Assembly: GCF_016462545.1 (NCBI RefSeq)
Contig: NZ_JAEMTA010000034.1
Location: 1 to 50,930, forward strand
Direction of reading: 5' to 3'
DNA: 50,930 nt
DNA from: Mycolicibacterium sp.
GTDB lineage: Bacteria > Actinomycetota > Actinomycetes > Mycobacteriales > Mycobacteriaceae
A model generated the notes under the pieces. That model saw only the letters and a list, made by a program, of their open reading frames with translations, had not been told where the DNA came from and ran no database searches. Positions 1 through 7,681 of this stretch are shown piece after piece. The stretch's first letter is position 1, and each line of letters begins with the position of its first letter. Both the position numbers and the translations under genes were made by a program.

Positions 1-491
1 CTGGCGCGCAATGGAATGAAGGCGACGTGTTCTGCTCGGTGGTGCGTCGCGTCGCGCTGCCGGACGCGTTCTTCGCGCTCGACGGACAGATCGAGACGTT
101 CCTGACCGTGCTCGACGAGTTCGGTGCCTACCCGGCCGTCATCCAGCGCGAACTGGACCGCTACCTACCGTTCCTGGCCACCACCCGCATCCTCATCGCC
201 GCGGTGCGGGCGGGCGTCGGTCGCGAGACGGCGCACGAGGTCATCAAGGAGCACGCCGTCGCCGTCGCGCTGGCGATGCGTGAGAAGGGTTCGGAGCCAG
301 ATCTTCTCGATCGGTTGGCGGCAGACCCACGGCTGCCGCTCGACCGCGCGGCGTTGGACGCGGCGTTGGCGGATCGCGCGGCGTTCACCGGTGCGGCCGG
401 TGCGCAGGTCGACGCCGTGGTCGCGGCCGTCGACGAACTGGTCGGCCGGTATCCCGACGCCGCGAAGTACACCTCGGGCTCGATTCTGTGA
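1..491 (+). CDS. purB: Adenylosuccinate lyase, C-terminal part (5' end outside window)
   Basis: This is the last ~163 codons of adenylosuccinate lyase, the fumarase-superfamily enzyme that releases fumarate from SAICAR and from adenylosuccinate in purine synthesis. The frame is open from base 3, where GAQWNEGDVFCSVVRR reads through a GTG at 27 that is an internal Val rather than a start. The C-terminal helical domain is recognisable by VRAGVGRETAHEVIKEHA, typical of PurB. The TGA at 489-491 overlaps the GTG of the next gene by four bases, implying translational coupling. The catalytic residues lie upstream of the window. The identification fits the other pur genes nearby. Confidence 0.9.
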   Translation, partial: GAQWNEGDVFCSVVRRVALPDAFFALDGQIETFLTVLDEFGAYPAVIQRELDRYLPFLATTRILIAAVRAGVGRETAHEVIKEHAVAVALAMREKGSEPDLLDRLAADPRLPLDRAALDAALADRAAFTGAAGAQVDAVVAAVDELVGRYPDAAKYTSGSIL

Positions 492-1675
492 CCTTGGCGG
501 CGGTGGACTTCACCGATCTGGACAACTTCGCGGCGGGCTTTCCGCACGAACTGTTCGCGGTGCACCGTCGCGAGGCTCCGGTCTACTGGCACGAACCGAC
601 CGAGCACACCCCCGGCGGCGAAGGCTTCTGGTCGGTGGCCACGCACGCCGAATGCCTTGCCGTCCTTCGCGATCCGTCGTGCTTCTCGTCGGTGACCGGC
701 GGAACGCGGCCGTTCGGCGGCACGCTGCTGCAGGATCTGTCGATCGCGGGTCAGGTGCTCAACATGATGGACGATCCGCGGCATGCGCAGATCCGGCGGC
801 TCGTCAGCTCGGGTCTGACGCCACGGATGATTGGCTTGGTGGAGGACGACCTGCGGTCACGGACCAGGGTGCTGTTCGATTCGGTCCAGCCGGGGGTGCC
901 GTTCGACTTCCTGGTCGACGTGGCGGCGGAGCTGCCCATGCAGATGATCTGCATCCTGCTGGGAGTGCCGGAATCCGAACGACATTGGCTGTTCGAGGCG
1001 ATCGAGCCGCAATTCGATCTGGGTCGCACCGCGAGTGCGGACGACGGCGCCAGGATGTACGCCTACGGCCAGGAGCTGATCGCCGCCAAGCGCTCGTCAC
1101 CGACCGACGACATGCTGTCGGTCGTCGCGAACGACTCCGACTGCTCGTTGTCCGATCTGGAGCTCTATCTGTTCTTCAGCCTGCTGTTCAGCGCGGGCGC
1201 GGAAACCACCAGGAATGCCATCGCGGGCGGACTACTGGCGCTGATCGAGCATCCGGACGCACTGTCGTCACTTCGCGAGGATCTCTCGGGTCTGCCCGTC
1301 GCCATCGAGGAGATGGTGCGTTGGACGACGCCGTCCCCATCGAAGCGTCGCACCGCCACGCGCGACGTCTCCCTGGGCGGTCACGAGATTCGGGCCGGGC
1401 AGAAGGTACAGGTGTGGGAGGGATCGGCGAATCGCGACGAGCTGGCGTTCGCCGCTCCGGACGTCTTCGACGTGGGGCGAAAACCCAATCCGCACTTGGG
1501 TTTCGGACAGGGCGTGCACTATTGCCTCGGGGCGAATCTGGCTCGACTCGAGCTGCGGGTGCTGTTCGAGGAGCTGCTCGGTCGGTTCACGGCTGCGGAG
1601 CTGGTGCAGCCGGTGGAATGGACGCGGAGCAATCGCCATACGGGCATCCGCCACCTGGTCGTCTCCCTCACCTAG
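488..1675 (+). CDS. cyp126: Cytochrome P450, CYP126-like
   Basis: A soluble bacterial P450 of 395 residues. The I-helix oxygen-activation motif AGAETTR lies near residues 236-242. The K-helix ExxR is EMVR within EEMVRW, and the haem-binding loop FGQGVHYCLG has its proximal thiolate at Cys346. Length is normal for a class I P450, so it needs a separate ferredoxin and reductase, and neither is encoded here. The GTG at 488 overlaps the purB stop, which fixes the start and suggests co-expression. The position directly after purB matches CYP126 of M. tuberculosis from memory of that locus. The natural substrate is unknown. Confidence 0.88.
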   Translation: MTLAAVDFTDLDNFAAGFPHELFAVHRREAPVYWHEPTEHTPGGEGFWSVATHAECLAVLRDPSCFSSVTGGTRPFGGTLLQDLSIAGQVLNMMDDPRHAQIRRLVSSGLTPRMIGLVEDDLRSRTRVLFDSVQPGVPFDFLVDVAAELPMQMICILLGVPESERHWLFEAIEPQFDLGRTASADDGARMYAYGQELIAAKRSSPTDDMLSVVANDSDCSLSDLELYLFFSLLFSAGAETTRNAIAGGLLALIEHPDALSSLREDLSGLPVAIEEMVRWTTPSPSKRRTATRDVSLGGHEIRAGQKVQVWEGSANRDELAFAAPDVFDVGRKPNPHLGFGQGVHYCLGANLARLELRVLFEELLGRFTAAELVQPVEWTRSNRHTGIRHLVVSLT

Positions 1676-1683
1676 CCCCCTCC

Positions 1684-1738
1684 CGCGATTTGTGCACCCG
1701 CTGTTGCGCCCACCGCTCTCTAGCGTGCACAAATCGCG
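1684..1738. repeat. 55-bp palindromic repeat, copy A (3' of DUF559 gene)
   Basis: Arms CGCGATTTGTGCAC (1684-1697) and GTGCACAAATCGCG (1725-1738) form a perfect 14-bp stem around a 27-nt loop. The reverse complement of this element closely resembles copy B at 2621-2674 in arms, loop length and loop sequence. It lies between the convergent P450 and DUF559 genes, so it could act as a bidirectional transcription terminator. Its right arm supplies the last codons of the DUF559 ORF. Confidence 0.85.
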
Positions 1739-2580
1739 CGTTCGACTTCTTTTAGGACGCGGTCGGGATACTCCACCAGGTCGAGCCAGGTGAAGCGAAG
1801 CACCTGGTAGCCAGCCAGCGCGATGGCATTCTGCTTGATCCGATCGTGCTGAAAGTCGTCCGCGCCGCTGTGAAATGCAAAACCGTCGATCTCGATGGCG
1901 ACCTTGGCGTCGCGAAAGAGAACGTCGACCTCATAGCCGACTACCCGCTGGTTGACCTTCCACCCAGTGATCTTGCCGGCTCTCAGCAAGCGAATCATCA
2001 GTCGCTCCGCCTCGGACCTGGCGCCGACATCGGCTGCCTGCAGCAGTCGGCGAGCGGCCGGCGACCCATGTCTCCCCTTGTTCCGCAGGTGTGCCGCCCA
2101 CAGCGCCGACAGATCGGTGTGCCGTTGGAGTGCCTGATCCACCAGCTTCGGTCCGCCGCCTCGGCGTGCGGCGGCCTCGACAACTGTGAGCGGCAGCGTC
2201 GTGACGCGAAGACCATTTCGTTCGATGACGTCTGCCGGCGCGAGGTCACGACGTCGAAGACGAATCCCCGGTCGACGAATGTGGTTGCTCACGCGCGGCA
2301 CCGTGACCTCGACGAGGTCCGGCGCGAATCTCGTCAGCCCCAGCCACCACGCGGCGGCAAGCCCGGTGGCCGCAGCTCTATCGCCATTGCTCCAGACGGC
2401 TGCGCGAATGCGGGCGGCGTCGGTGAAAGGTCGATCGTCGACGAAGAACACGCCGCGCGCGCATTGACGCCAATGACCGGACCGGACGCGTCGGTTCACT
2501 GCGAACCGGCTGAGGCCGCATTGTTGGGCCTGACTGAGCGTGACGACACCGTCATGTCGACGTACGTAGTCATCAAGCAC
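1720..2580 (-). CDS. DUF559 (Vsr-like) endonuclease-fold protein
   Basis: A 286-residue protein. The N-terminal ~70 residues (LDDYVRRHDGVVTLSQAQ onward) look like the winged-helix, AbiEi-like domain often found before DUF559. The C-terminal ~100 residues carry a PD-(D/E)xK-type pattern: EVDVLF, then AIEIDGFAFH, then a basic/aromatic segment ending QVLRFTWLDL. This fold belongs to Vsr-like nucleases and related putative endonucleases. GTG at 2580 is chosen because family members usually begin just before this segment; the open frame extends to 2847 but there crosses repeat B and the neighbouring gene. No strong Shine-Dalgarno is seen. The gene sits between two inverted copies of a palindrome, and its last codons (AICAR-stop) lie in copy A. 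It interrupts the gene order I recall between cyp126 and the next gene, suggesting insertion. Cellular role unknown. Confidence 0.75.
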   Translation of the reverse strand: MLDDYVRRHDGVVTLSQAQQCGLSRFAVNRRVRSGHWRQCARGVFFVDDRPFTDAARIRAAVWSNGDRAAATGLAAAWWLGLTRFAPDLVEVTVPRVSNHIRRPGIRLRRRDLAPADVIERNGLRVTTLPLTVVEAAARRGGGPKLVDQALQRHTDLSALWAAHLRNKGRHGSPAARRLLQAADVGARSEAERLMIRLLRAGKITGWKVNQRVVGYEVDVLFRDAKVAIEIDGFAFHSGADDFQHDRIKQNAIALAGYQVLRFTWLDLVEYPDRVLKEVERAICAR

Positions 2581-2620
2581 GTCTGAATCGACGCTGCTGA
2601 CACCCCAACGGTTCCGCTTC

Positions 2621-2674
2621 CGTGATTTGTGCACGCTTCGTAGCGCTGAGCGCAACGGCGGGTGCACAAATCGC
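2621..2674. repeat. 55-bp palindromic repeat, copy B (5' of DUF559 gene)
   Basis: Arms GATTTGTGCAC (2624-2634) and GTGCACAAATC (2662-2672) pair perfectly over 11 bp around a 27-nt loop, the same loop length as copy A. Read on this strand, B matches the reverse complement of A, including a shared GCGCAAC core and a GCGG end to the loop. The two copies therefore flank the DUF559 gene as inverted repeats. It lies between the DUF559 start and the 3' end of the membrane-protein gene and is followed by an 11-G run at 2676-2686. Confidence 0.85.
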
Positions 2675-2686
2675 CGGGGGGGGGGG

Positions 2687-3301
2687 CTACTTGCGGCGGA
2701 TGCCCGACGAACGCAGCTCGAGGTTGGCCAGCCCGCGGATCGCGATCGCGTCGTCCCGTCGCCACGCACCGACCGGATCGATGCTGACCGACGCGAGCTT
2801 GGCCAGCGGTCGGTTGGCCAGGGCACGCAATGCCAGCAGCTGCTCACCTGCCGGAGTCGCCGCCAGCGTGATGGCCGTCCACTTGCGACGGAAGAACCGG
2901 ATCCGCAGCGCCAGCCAGGGGAGCACGACGAACAGGATCGGCGGAGCTGCGACGGCCAGACCCAACACGATCGCCAACCACGTCGCGGTGGTGTCGAGGC
3001 TGGCGCCAGCCCCGGCGATGTCGAGCGCAGCCCGGCTCGCCGCCCGCAGGGGCTTGCTCAGCGCGTCGCCGACCAGCGGGAAGTCATCGGTGCTGTCGCC
3101 GGCTGAGTTCAGATTGTTCGAGACGCCCGTCGCGCCGTCATTCACCTGTCTGCCCACGTCGGCGATGGTGGCGACGGCCGAGTGCACGGCGAGACCGACG
3201 AACACCCACACGGTGGTCCACAGCACGACGACGACGTCGCTGATCAGTTGCGCGAGCAGCCGGCCAGGCGTGGTGGCGTACGGCACGTAGCGAGAGCTCA
3301 T
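2687..3301 (-). CDS. Conserved two-TM membrane protein (Rv0779c-like)
   Basis: A 204-residue protein with a hydrophobic segment at about residues 15-45 (ISDVVVVLWTTVWVFVGLAV) and a second at about 105-130 (ATWLAIVLGLAVAAPPILFVV). The stretch between them is predicted extracytoplasmic, and the C-terminal tail (~70 residues) is basic and probably cytoplasmic. No enzymatic motif is seen. It is divergent from purC, as Rv0779c is in M. tuberculosis by recollection. The TAG stop directly abuts the G11 tract at 2676-2686, so a length change there would fall outside the coding region. Function unknown. Confidence 0.75.
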   Translation of the reverse strand: MSSRYVPYATTPGRLLAQLISDVVVVLWTTVWVFVGLAVHSAVATIADVGRQVNDGATGVSNNLNSAGDSTDDFPLVGDALSKPLRAASRAALDIAGAGASLDTTATWLAIVLGLAVAAPPILFVVLPWLALRIRFFRRKWTAITLAATPAGEQLLALRALANRPLAKLASVSIDPVGAWRRDDAIAIRGLANLELRSSGIRRK

Positions 3302-3329
3302 GGCTGTGATCCCAACACAGATCGACCGA

Positions 3330-3341
3330 TAGTCTTGGCCG
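3330..3341 (+). promoter_or_regulatory. Putative leaderless promoter of purC
   Basis: TAGTCT at 3330-3335 fits the mycobacterial -10 consensus TANNNT and ends 6 nt before the purC ATG. Transcription would therefore start at or beside the start codon. No good -35 element is seen. Confidence 0.5.
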
Positions 3342-4232
3342 ATGCGCCCAGCTCTGACCGACTACCAACATCTGGCCAGCGGCAAGGTTCGCGAGCTCTT
3401 TTCCGTCGACGCCGATCACCTGCTGTTCGTCGCCAGCGATCGCATCTCCGCGTTCGACTACATCCTCGACACCGAGATCCCCGACAAGGGCCGCATCCTC
3501 ACCGCGATGAGCGTGTTCTTCTTCGACTATCTCGATGCCCCCAACCACCTGGCGGGGCCGCCCGACGACGAGCGCATTCCCGAGGAGGTACTGGGCCGTG
3601 CGTTGGTGGTGAAGCGCCTCGAGATGATGCCGGTGGAATGCGTGGCCCGCGGCTACCTCACCGGCTCCGGCATCATCGACTACCGGGCGACCGGCCGAGT
3701 CTGTGGCATCGAGTTGCCCGACGGCCTCACCGAGGCCAGTAGGTTCGCCGAACCGCTGTTCACCCCGGCCACGAAGGCCGAGCTTGGGGAGCACGACGAG
3801 AACGTCAGCTTCGAGGCCGTCGTCGAGGTGGTCGGCGCCGAACGCGCCGCCGAGTTGCGAGACCTGACGTTGAAGATCTATGGCCAGGCCGCGGAACATG
3901 CCCTGAGCAAGGGCATCATCATCGCCGACACGAAGTTCGAGTTCGGGGTCGACGAGAACGGGGTGATGGTGCTCGCCGACGAGGTGTTCACCCCCGACTC
4001 GTCTCGGTACTGGAGGGCAGACGCCTATCGGGAGGGCGTCGTGCAGCCCAGCTTCGACAAGCAGTTCGTCCGCAACTGGCTGACCGGACCCGAGTCGGGC
4101 TGGGACCGCCACGGTGACGTACCGCCGCCGCCGCTGCCACCCGACGTCGCCGAGGCGACCCGGGACCGTTACATCGAGGCATACGAACGCATTTCGGGAT
4201 TGAAGTTCTCAGACTGGATCGGAGCCACATGA
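3342..4232 (+). CDS. purC: SAICAR synthetase
   Basis: Phosphoribosylaminoimidazole-succinocarboxamide synthase joins CAIR and aspartate with ATP hydrolysis in purine synthesis. The 296-residue length is standard. The N-terminal ATP-binding lobe shows SGKVRELF and DRISAFDYIL. The central segment VVKRLEMMPVECVARGYLTGSG is the conserved carboxyl-binding region, and IADTKFEFG lies in the C-terminal lobe. The ATG at 3342 fits a leaderless -10. Its TGA overlaps the ATG of ptrB by 4 bp (ATGA at 4229), so purC and ptrB are probably one transcription unit, as in M. tuberculosis. Confidence 0.95.
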   Translation: MRPALTDYQHLASGKVRELFSVDADHLLFVASDRISAFDYILDTEIPDKGRILTAMSVFFFDYLDAPNHLAGPPDDERIPEEVLGRALVVKRLEMMPVECVARGYLTGSGIIDYRATGRVCGIELPDGLTEASRFAEPLFTPATKAELGEHDENVSFEAVVEVVGAERAAELRDLTLKIYGQAAEHALSKGIIIADTKFEFGVDENGVMVLADEVFTPDSSRYWRADAYREGVVQPSFDKQFVRNWLTGPESGWDRHGDVPPPPLPPDVAEATRDRYIEAYERISGLKFSDWIGAT

Positions 4233-6373
4233 CCGGCAGACCGCCGATTGCCAAGCGAGTCGAGCATCGTCGCGAGCACCACGGCGACCTCTTCATCGAC
4301 CCCTACGAGTGGCTGCGGGAGAAGTCCGATCCGGAGGTCATCTCCTACCTCGAGGCGGAGAACGTCTACACCGAGGAGCAGACCGAACGGCTGGCTCCGC
4401 TGCGGCAGAAGATCTTCGACGAGATCAAGGCCCGTACCAAGGAGACCGACCTCTCGGTGCCGACGCGGCGCGGGCAGTGGTGGTACTACGGACGCAGTCT
4501 CGAGGGCAAGCAGTACGGCATCCACTGCCGTTGCCCCGTCGCCGATCTCGACGACTGGACACCCCCTCAGCTCGACGAGAACACCGACGTGCCGGGGGAG
4601 CAGATTCTCCTCGACGAGAACGTCGAAGCCGAAGGCCACGAGTTCTTCTCGCTCGGCGCGGCGTCGATCAGCATCGACGGCCACACCCTCGCCTTCTCGG
4701 TCGACGTCATCGGCGATGAGCGATACACGTTGCGCTTCAAGGACTTGCGCACCGGTGAGCTCTACGAGGACACCATCGCGGACATCAGTGCCGGCGTGAC
4801 GTGGGCGGCCGACGACCGCACCGTCTACTACACCACCGTCGACGATGCGTGGCGGCCCGACACCGTGTGGCGGCACCGGCTCGGAGCGGGTCTGCCCGCG
4901 ACCAAGGTCTTTCACGAACCCGATGAACGCTTCTGGGTCGCCGTGGGTCGCACGCGCAGCGACAAGTACGTGTTCATCGCGTCGGGCAGCTCGGTCACGT
5001 CCGAGATGTTCTACGGGGATGCCGCCGACGCAGAGGCCGACTTCGTCTCGATCCTGCCCCGTCGCGACTTCGTCGAGTACTCGGTGGAGCACGCCGTGGT
5101 GGGCGGTGAGGATCGCTGGTTGATCCTGCACAACGACGGTGCGGAGAACTTCACGCTCGTCGAGGCGCCGGTCAGTGATCCGACGGCATTCCGCACCCTG
5201 ATCGCGCATCGCGCCGACGTGCGTCTCGACGCCGTCGACGCGTTCGAGAACCAGCTCGTCGTCAGCTACCGCAGCGAGGCGTTGCCGCGAATCGAGTTGT
5301 GGCCGATCACTTCTGACGGAGACTACGGCAGTCCCGAAGAGATCACCTTCGATACGGAGCTGACGTCGTCGGGGCTGTCCGGGAACCCGAACTGGTCGGC
5401 GCCCGTGCTGCGGGTGGCGACCACGTCGTTCATCGTGCCGGTGCGCATCTACGACATCGAGCTGGCGACGCGGGAACGGACCCTGTTGCGGGAGCAGACG
5501 GTGCTCGGCGACTACCGGCCCGAGGAGTACGTCGAGCGGCGGGACTGGGCGCCTGCACCGGACGGGACACGGATCCCGGTGTCCATCGTCCACCGTGCGG
5601 GACTGCAGTTTCCGGCGCCGACGCTGCTCTACGGATACGGCGCCTACGAATCCTGCGAGGACCCCCGATTCTCCATTGCGCGGCTGTCACTTCTCGACCG
5701 CGGCATGGTGTTCGTCATCGCCCACGTGCGGGGCGGCGGAGAGATGGGCAGGCCGTGGTACGAGCACGGCAAGATGCTGCAGAAGAAGAACACCTTCACC
5801 GACTTCATCTCGGTGGGCGCGCATCTGGTGGGCACCGACGTGACCCGGCCCGAGAACCTGGTGGCCATGGGTGGCAGCGCCGGTGGGCTGTTGATGGGCG
5901 CGGTCGCGAACATGGCGCCAGACCTGTTCGCGGGGATTCTGGCCCAGGTGCCGTTCGTCGACGCCCTCACGACGATCCTCGATCCGTCGCTGCCCTTGAC
6001 CGTCACCGAGTGGGACGAATGGGGTAACCCGCTGGCCGACGAGGACGTCTACCACTACATGAAGTCCTACACGCCGTACGAGAACGTCGAGACCAAGGAC
6101 TATCCGGCCATCCTGGCCATGACGTCGCTCAACGACACCAGGGTGTACTACGTCGAGCCCGCCAAATGGGTTGCCGCGCTAAGACATAGCAAGACCGACG
6201 AGCATCCCGTTCTGCTGAAGACCGAGATGAGCGCAGGCCACGGCGGCATCAGTGGGCGCTACGAACGCTGGAAGGAAGCGGCGTTCATGTACTCCTGGGT
6301 GCTCGCCACCGGCGACCGCGACCACCACGGCGACGGCCAGGTGGAGCATCTCTTCCGCGGCCCGACCGGGTAG
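4229..6373 (+). CDS. ptrB: Oligopeptidase B / prolyl oligopeptidase family (S9)
   Basis: A 714-residue cytosolic serine peptidase that cuts short peptides, typically after basic residues. An N-terminal beta-propeller (~residues 70-430) precedes an alpha/beta-hydrolase domain. The triad is visible: Ser550 in GGSAGG, Asp636 in LNDTR and His671 in SAGHGG. Its spacing of 86 and 35 residues closely follows E. coli oligopeptidase B. The gene is full length here; by recollection the M. tuberculosis counterpart is annotated as two adjacent ORFs. It is translationally coupled to purC. Its TAG stop also forms the first three bases of the -10-like TAGCGT preceding the next gene. Confidence 0.92.
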   Translation: MTGRPPIAKRVEHRREHHGDLFIDPYEWLREKSDPEVISYLEAENVYTEEQTERLAPLRQKIFDEIKARTKETDLSVPTRRGQWWYYGRSLEGKQYGIHCRCPVADLDDWTPPQLDENTDVPGEQILLDENVEAEGHEFFSLGAASISIDGHTLAFSVDVIGDERYTLRFKDLRTGELYEDTIADISAGVTWAADDRTVYYTTVDDAWRPDTVWRHRLGAGLPATKVFHEPDERFWVAVGRTRSDKYVFIASGSSVTSEMFYGDAADAEADFVSILPRRDFVEYSVEHAVVGGEDRWLILHNDGAENFTLVEAPVSDPTAFRTLIAHRADVRLDAVDAFENQLVVSYRSEALPRIELWPITSDGDYGSPEEITFDTELTSSGLSGNPNWSAPVLRVATTSFIVPVRIYDIELATRERTLLREQTVLGDYRPEEYVERRDWAPAPDGTRIPVSIVHRAGLQFPAPTLLYGYGAYESCEDPRFSIARLSLLDRGMVFVIAHVRGGGEMGRPWYEHGKMLQKKNTFTDFISVGAHLVGTDVTRPENLVAMGGSAGGLLMGAVANMAPDLFAGILAQVPFVDALTTILDPSLPLTVTEWDEWGNPLADEDVYHYMKSYTPYENVETKDYPAILAMTSLNDTRVYYVEPAKWVAALRHSKTDEHPVLLKTEMSAGHGGISGRYERWKEAAFMYSWVLATGDRDHHGDGQVEHLFRGPTG

Positions 6374-6383
6374 CGTCGCGCGC
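6371..6383 (+). promoter_or_regulatory. Putative leaderless promoter of the glutathione peroxidase gene
   Basis: TAGCGT at 6371-6376 is followed by 7 nt and then the ATG. The TAG is at the same time the stop codon of ptrB. A -10 element here would let the peroxidase be expressed apart from purC-ptrB. No clear -35 element. Confidence 0.4.
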
Positions 6384-6872
6384 ATGAGCCTGACCGACAT
6401 CCCGCTGACCACACTCGACGGCACGCCGACCGCGCTGGCCGACTACGCCGACGGCGCGGTTCTCGTGGTCAACGTCGCCAGCAAGTGTGGCCTGACGCCG
6501 CAGTACACCGCGTTGGAGCGGCTCGCCAAGGACTACGGCGAGCGCGGGCTGACGGTACTGGGGGTGCCCTGCAACCAGTTCATGGGCCAGGAACCCGGCA
6601 GCGCCGAGGAGATCCAGGAATTCTGCTCGACGACGTACGGCGTGACGTTCCCGCTGCTGGCGAAGACCGACGTCAACGGCGCCGATCGGCACCCGCTCTA
6701 CGCGGAGCTGACCAAGACCGCCGATGCCGACGGTGAGGCGGGCGACGTGCAGTGGAACTTCGAGAAGTTCCTCCTGGCACCGGGCGGCGAGGTCGTCGGC
6801 AGGTTCCGCCCCCGCACCGAGCCCGACGCGCCCGAGGTCATCAGTGCCATCGGGGCCGTTCTGCCGAGCTAA
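6384..6872 (+). CDS. Glutathione peroxidase family protein
   Basis: A 162-residue thioredoxin-fold thiol peroxidase of the BsaA/GPx family. Peroxidatic Cys35 lies in VASKCGLTPQY, the second signature is GVPCNQFMGQEP with the conserved Gln, and WNFEKFLL carries the catalytic Trp/Asn. It uses Cys, not selenocysteine. Mycobacteria lack glutathione, so the reductant is probably thioredoxin. ATG at 6384 is chosen because the N-terminus (MSLTDIPLTTLDG) matches the family, while the frame upstream overlaps ptrB. Cytosolic; reduces hydrogen peroxide or lipid hydroperoxides. Confidence 0.9.
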   Translation: MSLTDIPLTTLDGTPTALADYADGAVLVVNVASKCGLTPQYTALERLAKDYGERGLTVLGVPCNQFMGQEPGSAEEIQEFCSTTYGVTFPLLAKTDVNGADRHPLYAELTKTADADGEAGDVQWNFEKFLLAPGGEVVGRFRPRTEPDAPEVISAIGAVLPS

Positions 6873-6942
6873 CACCAGACGGTCAACTCCCGCCCACGTG
6901 TCCGACACCGTCGCGACACCTGACGTTGCCATACTGCGTTGC

Positions 6943-7656
6943 GTGGCTGGAGAACTGATCGTCTCGATCTCCGGGATCAGGGAGCGCACGCTGGCCGACG
7001 TCGCCGCGTTCCGCGACGAGTTGGCGGCGCGCCACGTGCCCGCGTCGTACCTGGTGGCGCCTCGGCTCAAGGGTGGCTACCGGCTCGACCGGGATGCCCC
7101 GACCGTCGAGTGGCTGGCCCGTCGCCGCACCGAGGGCGACGCCGTCGTTCTGCACGGCTACGACGAGGCGGCCACCAAGAAGCGGCGCGGTGAGTTCGCC
7201 ACGTTGCAGGCGCACGAGGCCAACCTTCGTCTGATGGGTGCCGATCGCGTCCTCGAGCACCTCGGTCTGCGCACGCGACTGTTCGCTGCACCGGGCTGGA
7301 CGGTCTCCCAGGGAACGGTGACTGCACTGCCGCGCAACGGCTTTCGAATCGTCGCGGAGCTCAGTGGAGTCACCGATCTCGTCCGTGGCACGACGTCGCG
7401 CGCCCGGGTCGTCGGGATCGGAGAAGGCTTCCTCACCGAGTCCTGGTGGTGTCGGACATTGGTGCTCTCCGCCGAACGGACTGCCCGTCGTGACGGCACC
7501 GTCCGCATCGCCGTGTCCGCCGGGCAATTACGGAAATCGGGTCCGCGTCAGGCGATGCTCGATGCGATCGACCTCGCGCTGCTGCATCGCTGCGTACCGG
7601 CGCTGTACCGGTGGGAACCCAAGACCGCGCAGACGGACGTGACCGACGCCGCGTGA
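6943..7656 (+). CDS. DUF2334-type polysaccharide deacetylase-like protein
   Basis: A 237-residue protein beginning AGELIVSISGIRERTLADV, resembling the DUF2334 branch of the carbohydrate esterase 4 (NodB-like) fold. Features are the early strand, KGGYRLDR, an internal VVLHGYDEA with the metal-site-like His, RLFAAPGW, and RIAVSAGQL near the end. I chose GTG at 6943; a GTG at 6898 in frame would add 15 residues. It follows the peroxidase gene by 70 bp on the same strand. No signal peptide is visible, so a cytosolic location is likely. The substrate is unknown. Confidence 0.7.
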   Translation: MAGELIVSISGIRERTLADVAAFRDELAARHVPASYLVAPRLKGGYRLDRDAPTVEWLARRRTEGDAVVLHGYDEAATKKRRGEFATLQAHEANLRLMGADRVLEHLGLRTRLFAAPGWTVSQGTVTALPRNGFRIVAELSGVTDLVRGTTSRARVVGIGEGFLTESWWCRTLVLSAERTARRDGTVRIAVSAGQLRKSGPRQAMLDAIDLALLHRCVPALYRWEPKTAQTDVTDAA

Positions 7657-7667
7657 GCCGCGAGGGC

Positions 7668-7681
7668 TAACGTGGCCTTCC
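7668..7681 (+). promoter_or_regulatory. Putative leaderless promoter of the flavin dehydrogenase gene
   Basis: TAACGT at 7668-7673 fits TANNNT and lies 8 nt before the ATG at 7682. No recognisable -35 element. Confidence 0.35.

Noticed and set aside
2580..2847. Upstream extension of the DUF559 frame
   Set aside because: It crosses repeat B and the end of the neighbouring gene, and the translation is low-complexity.
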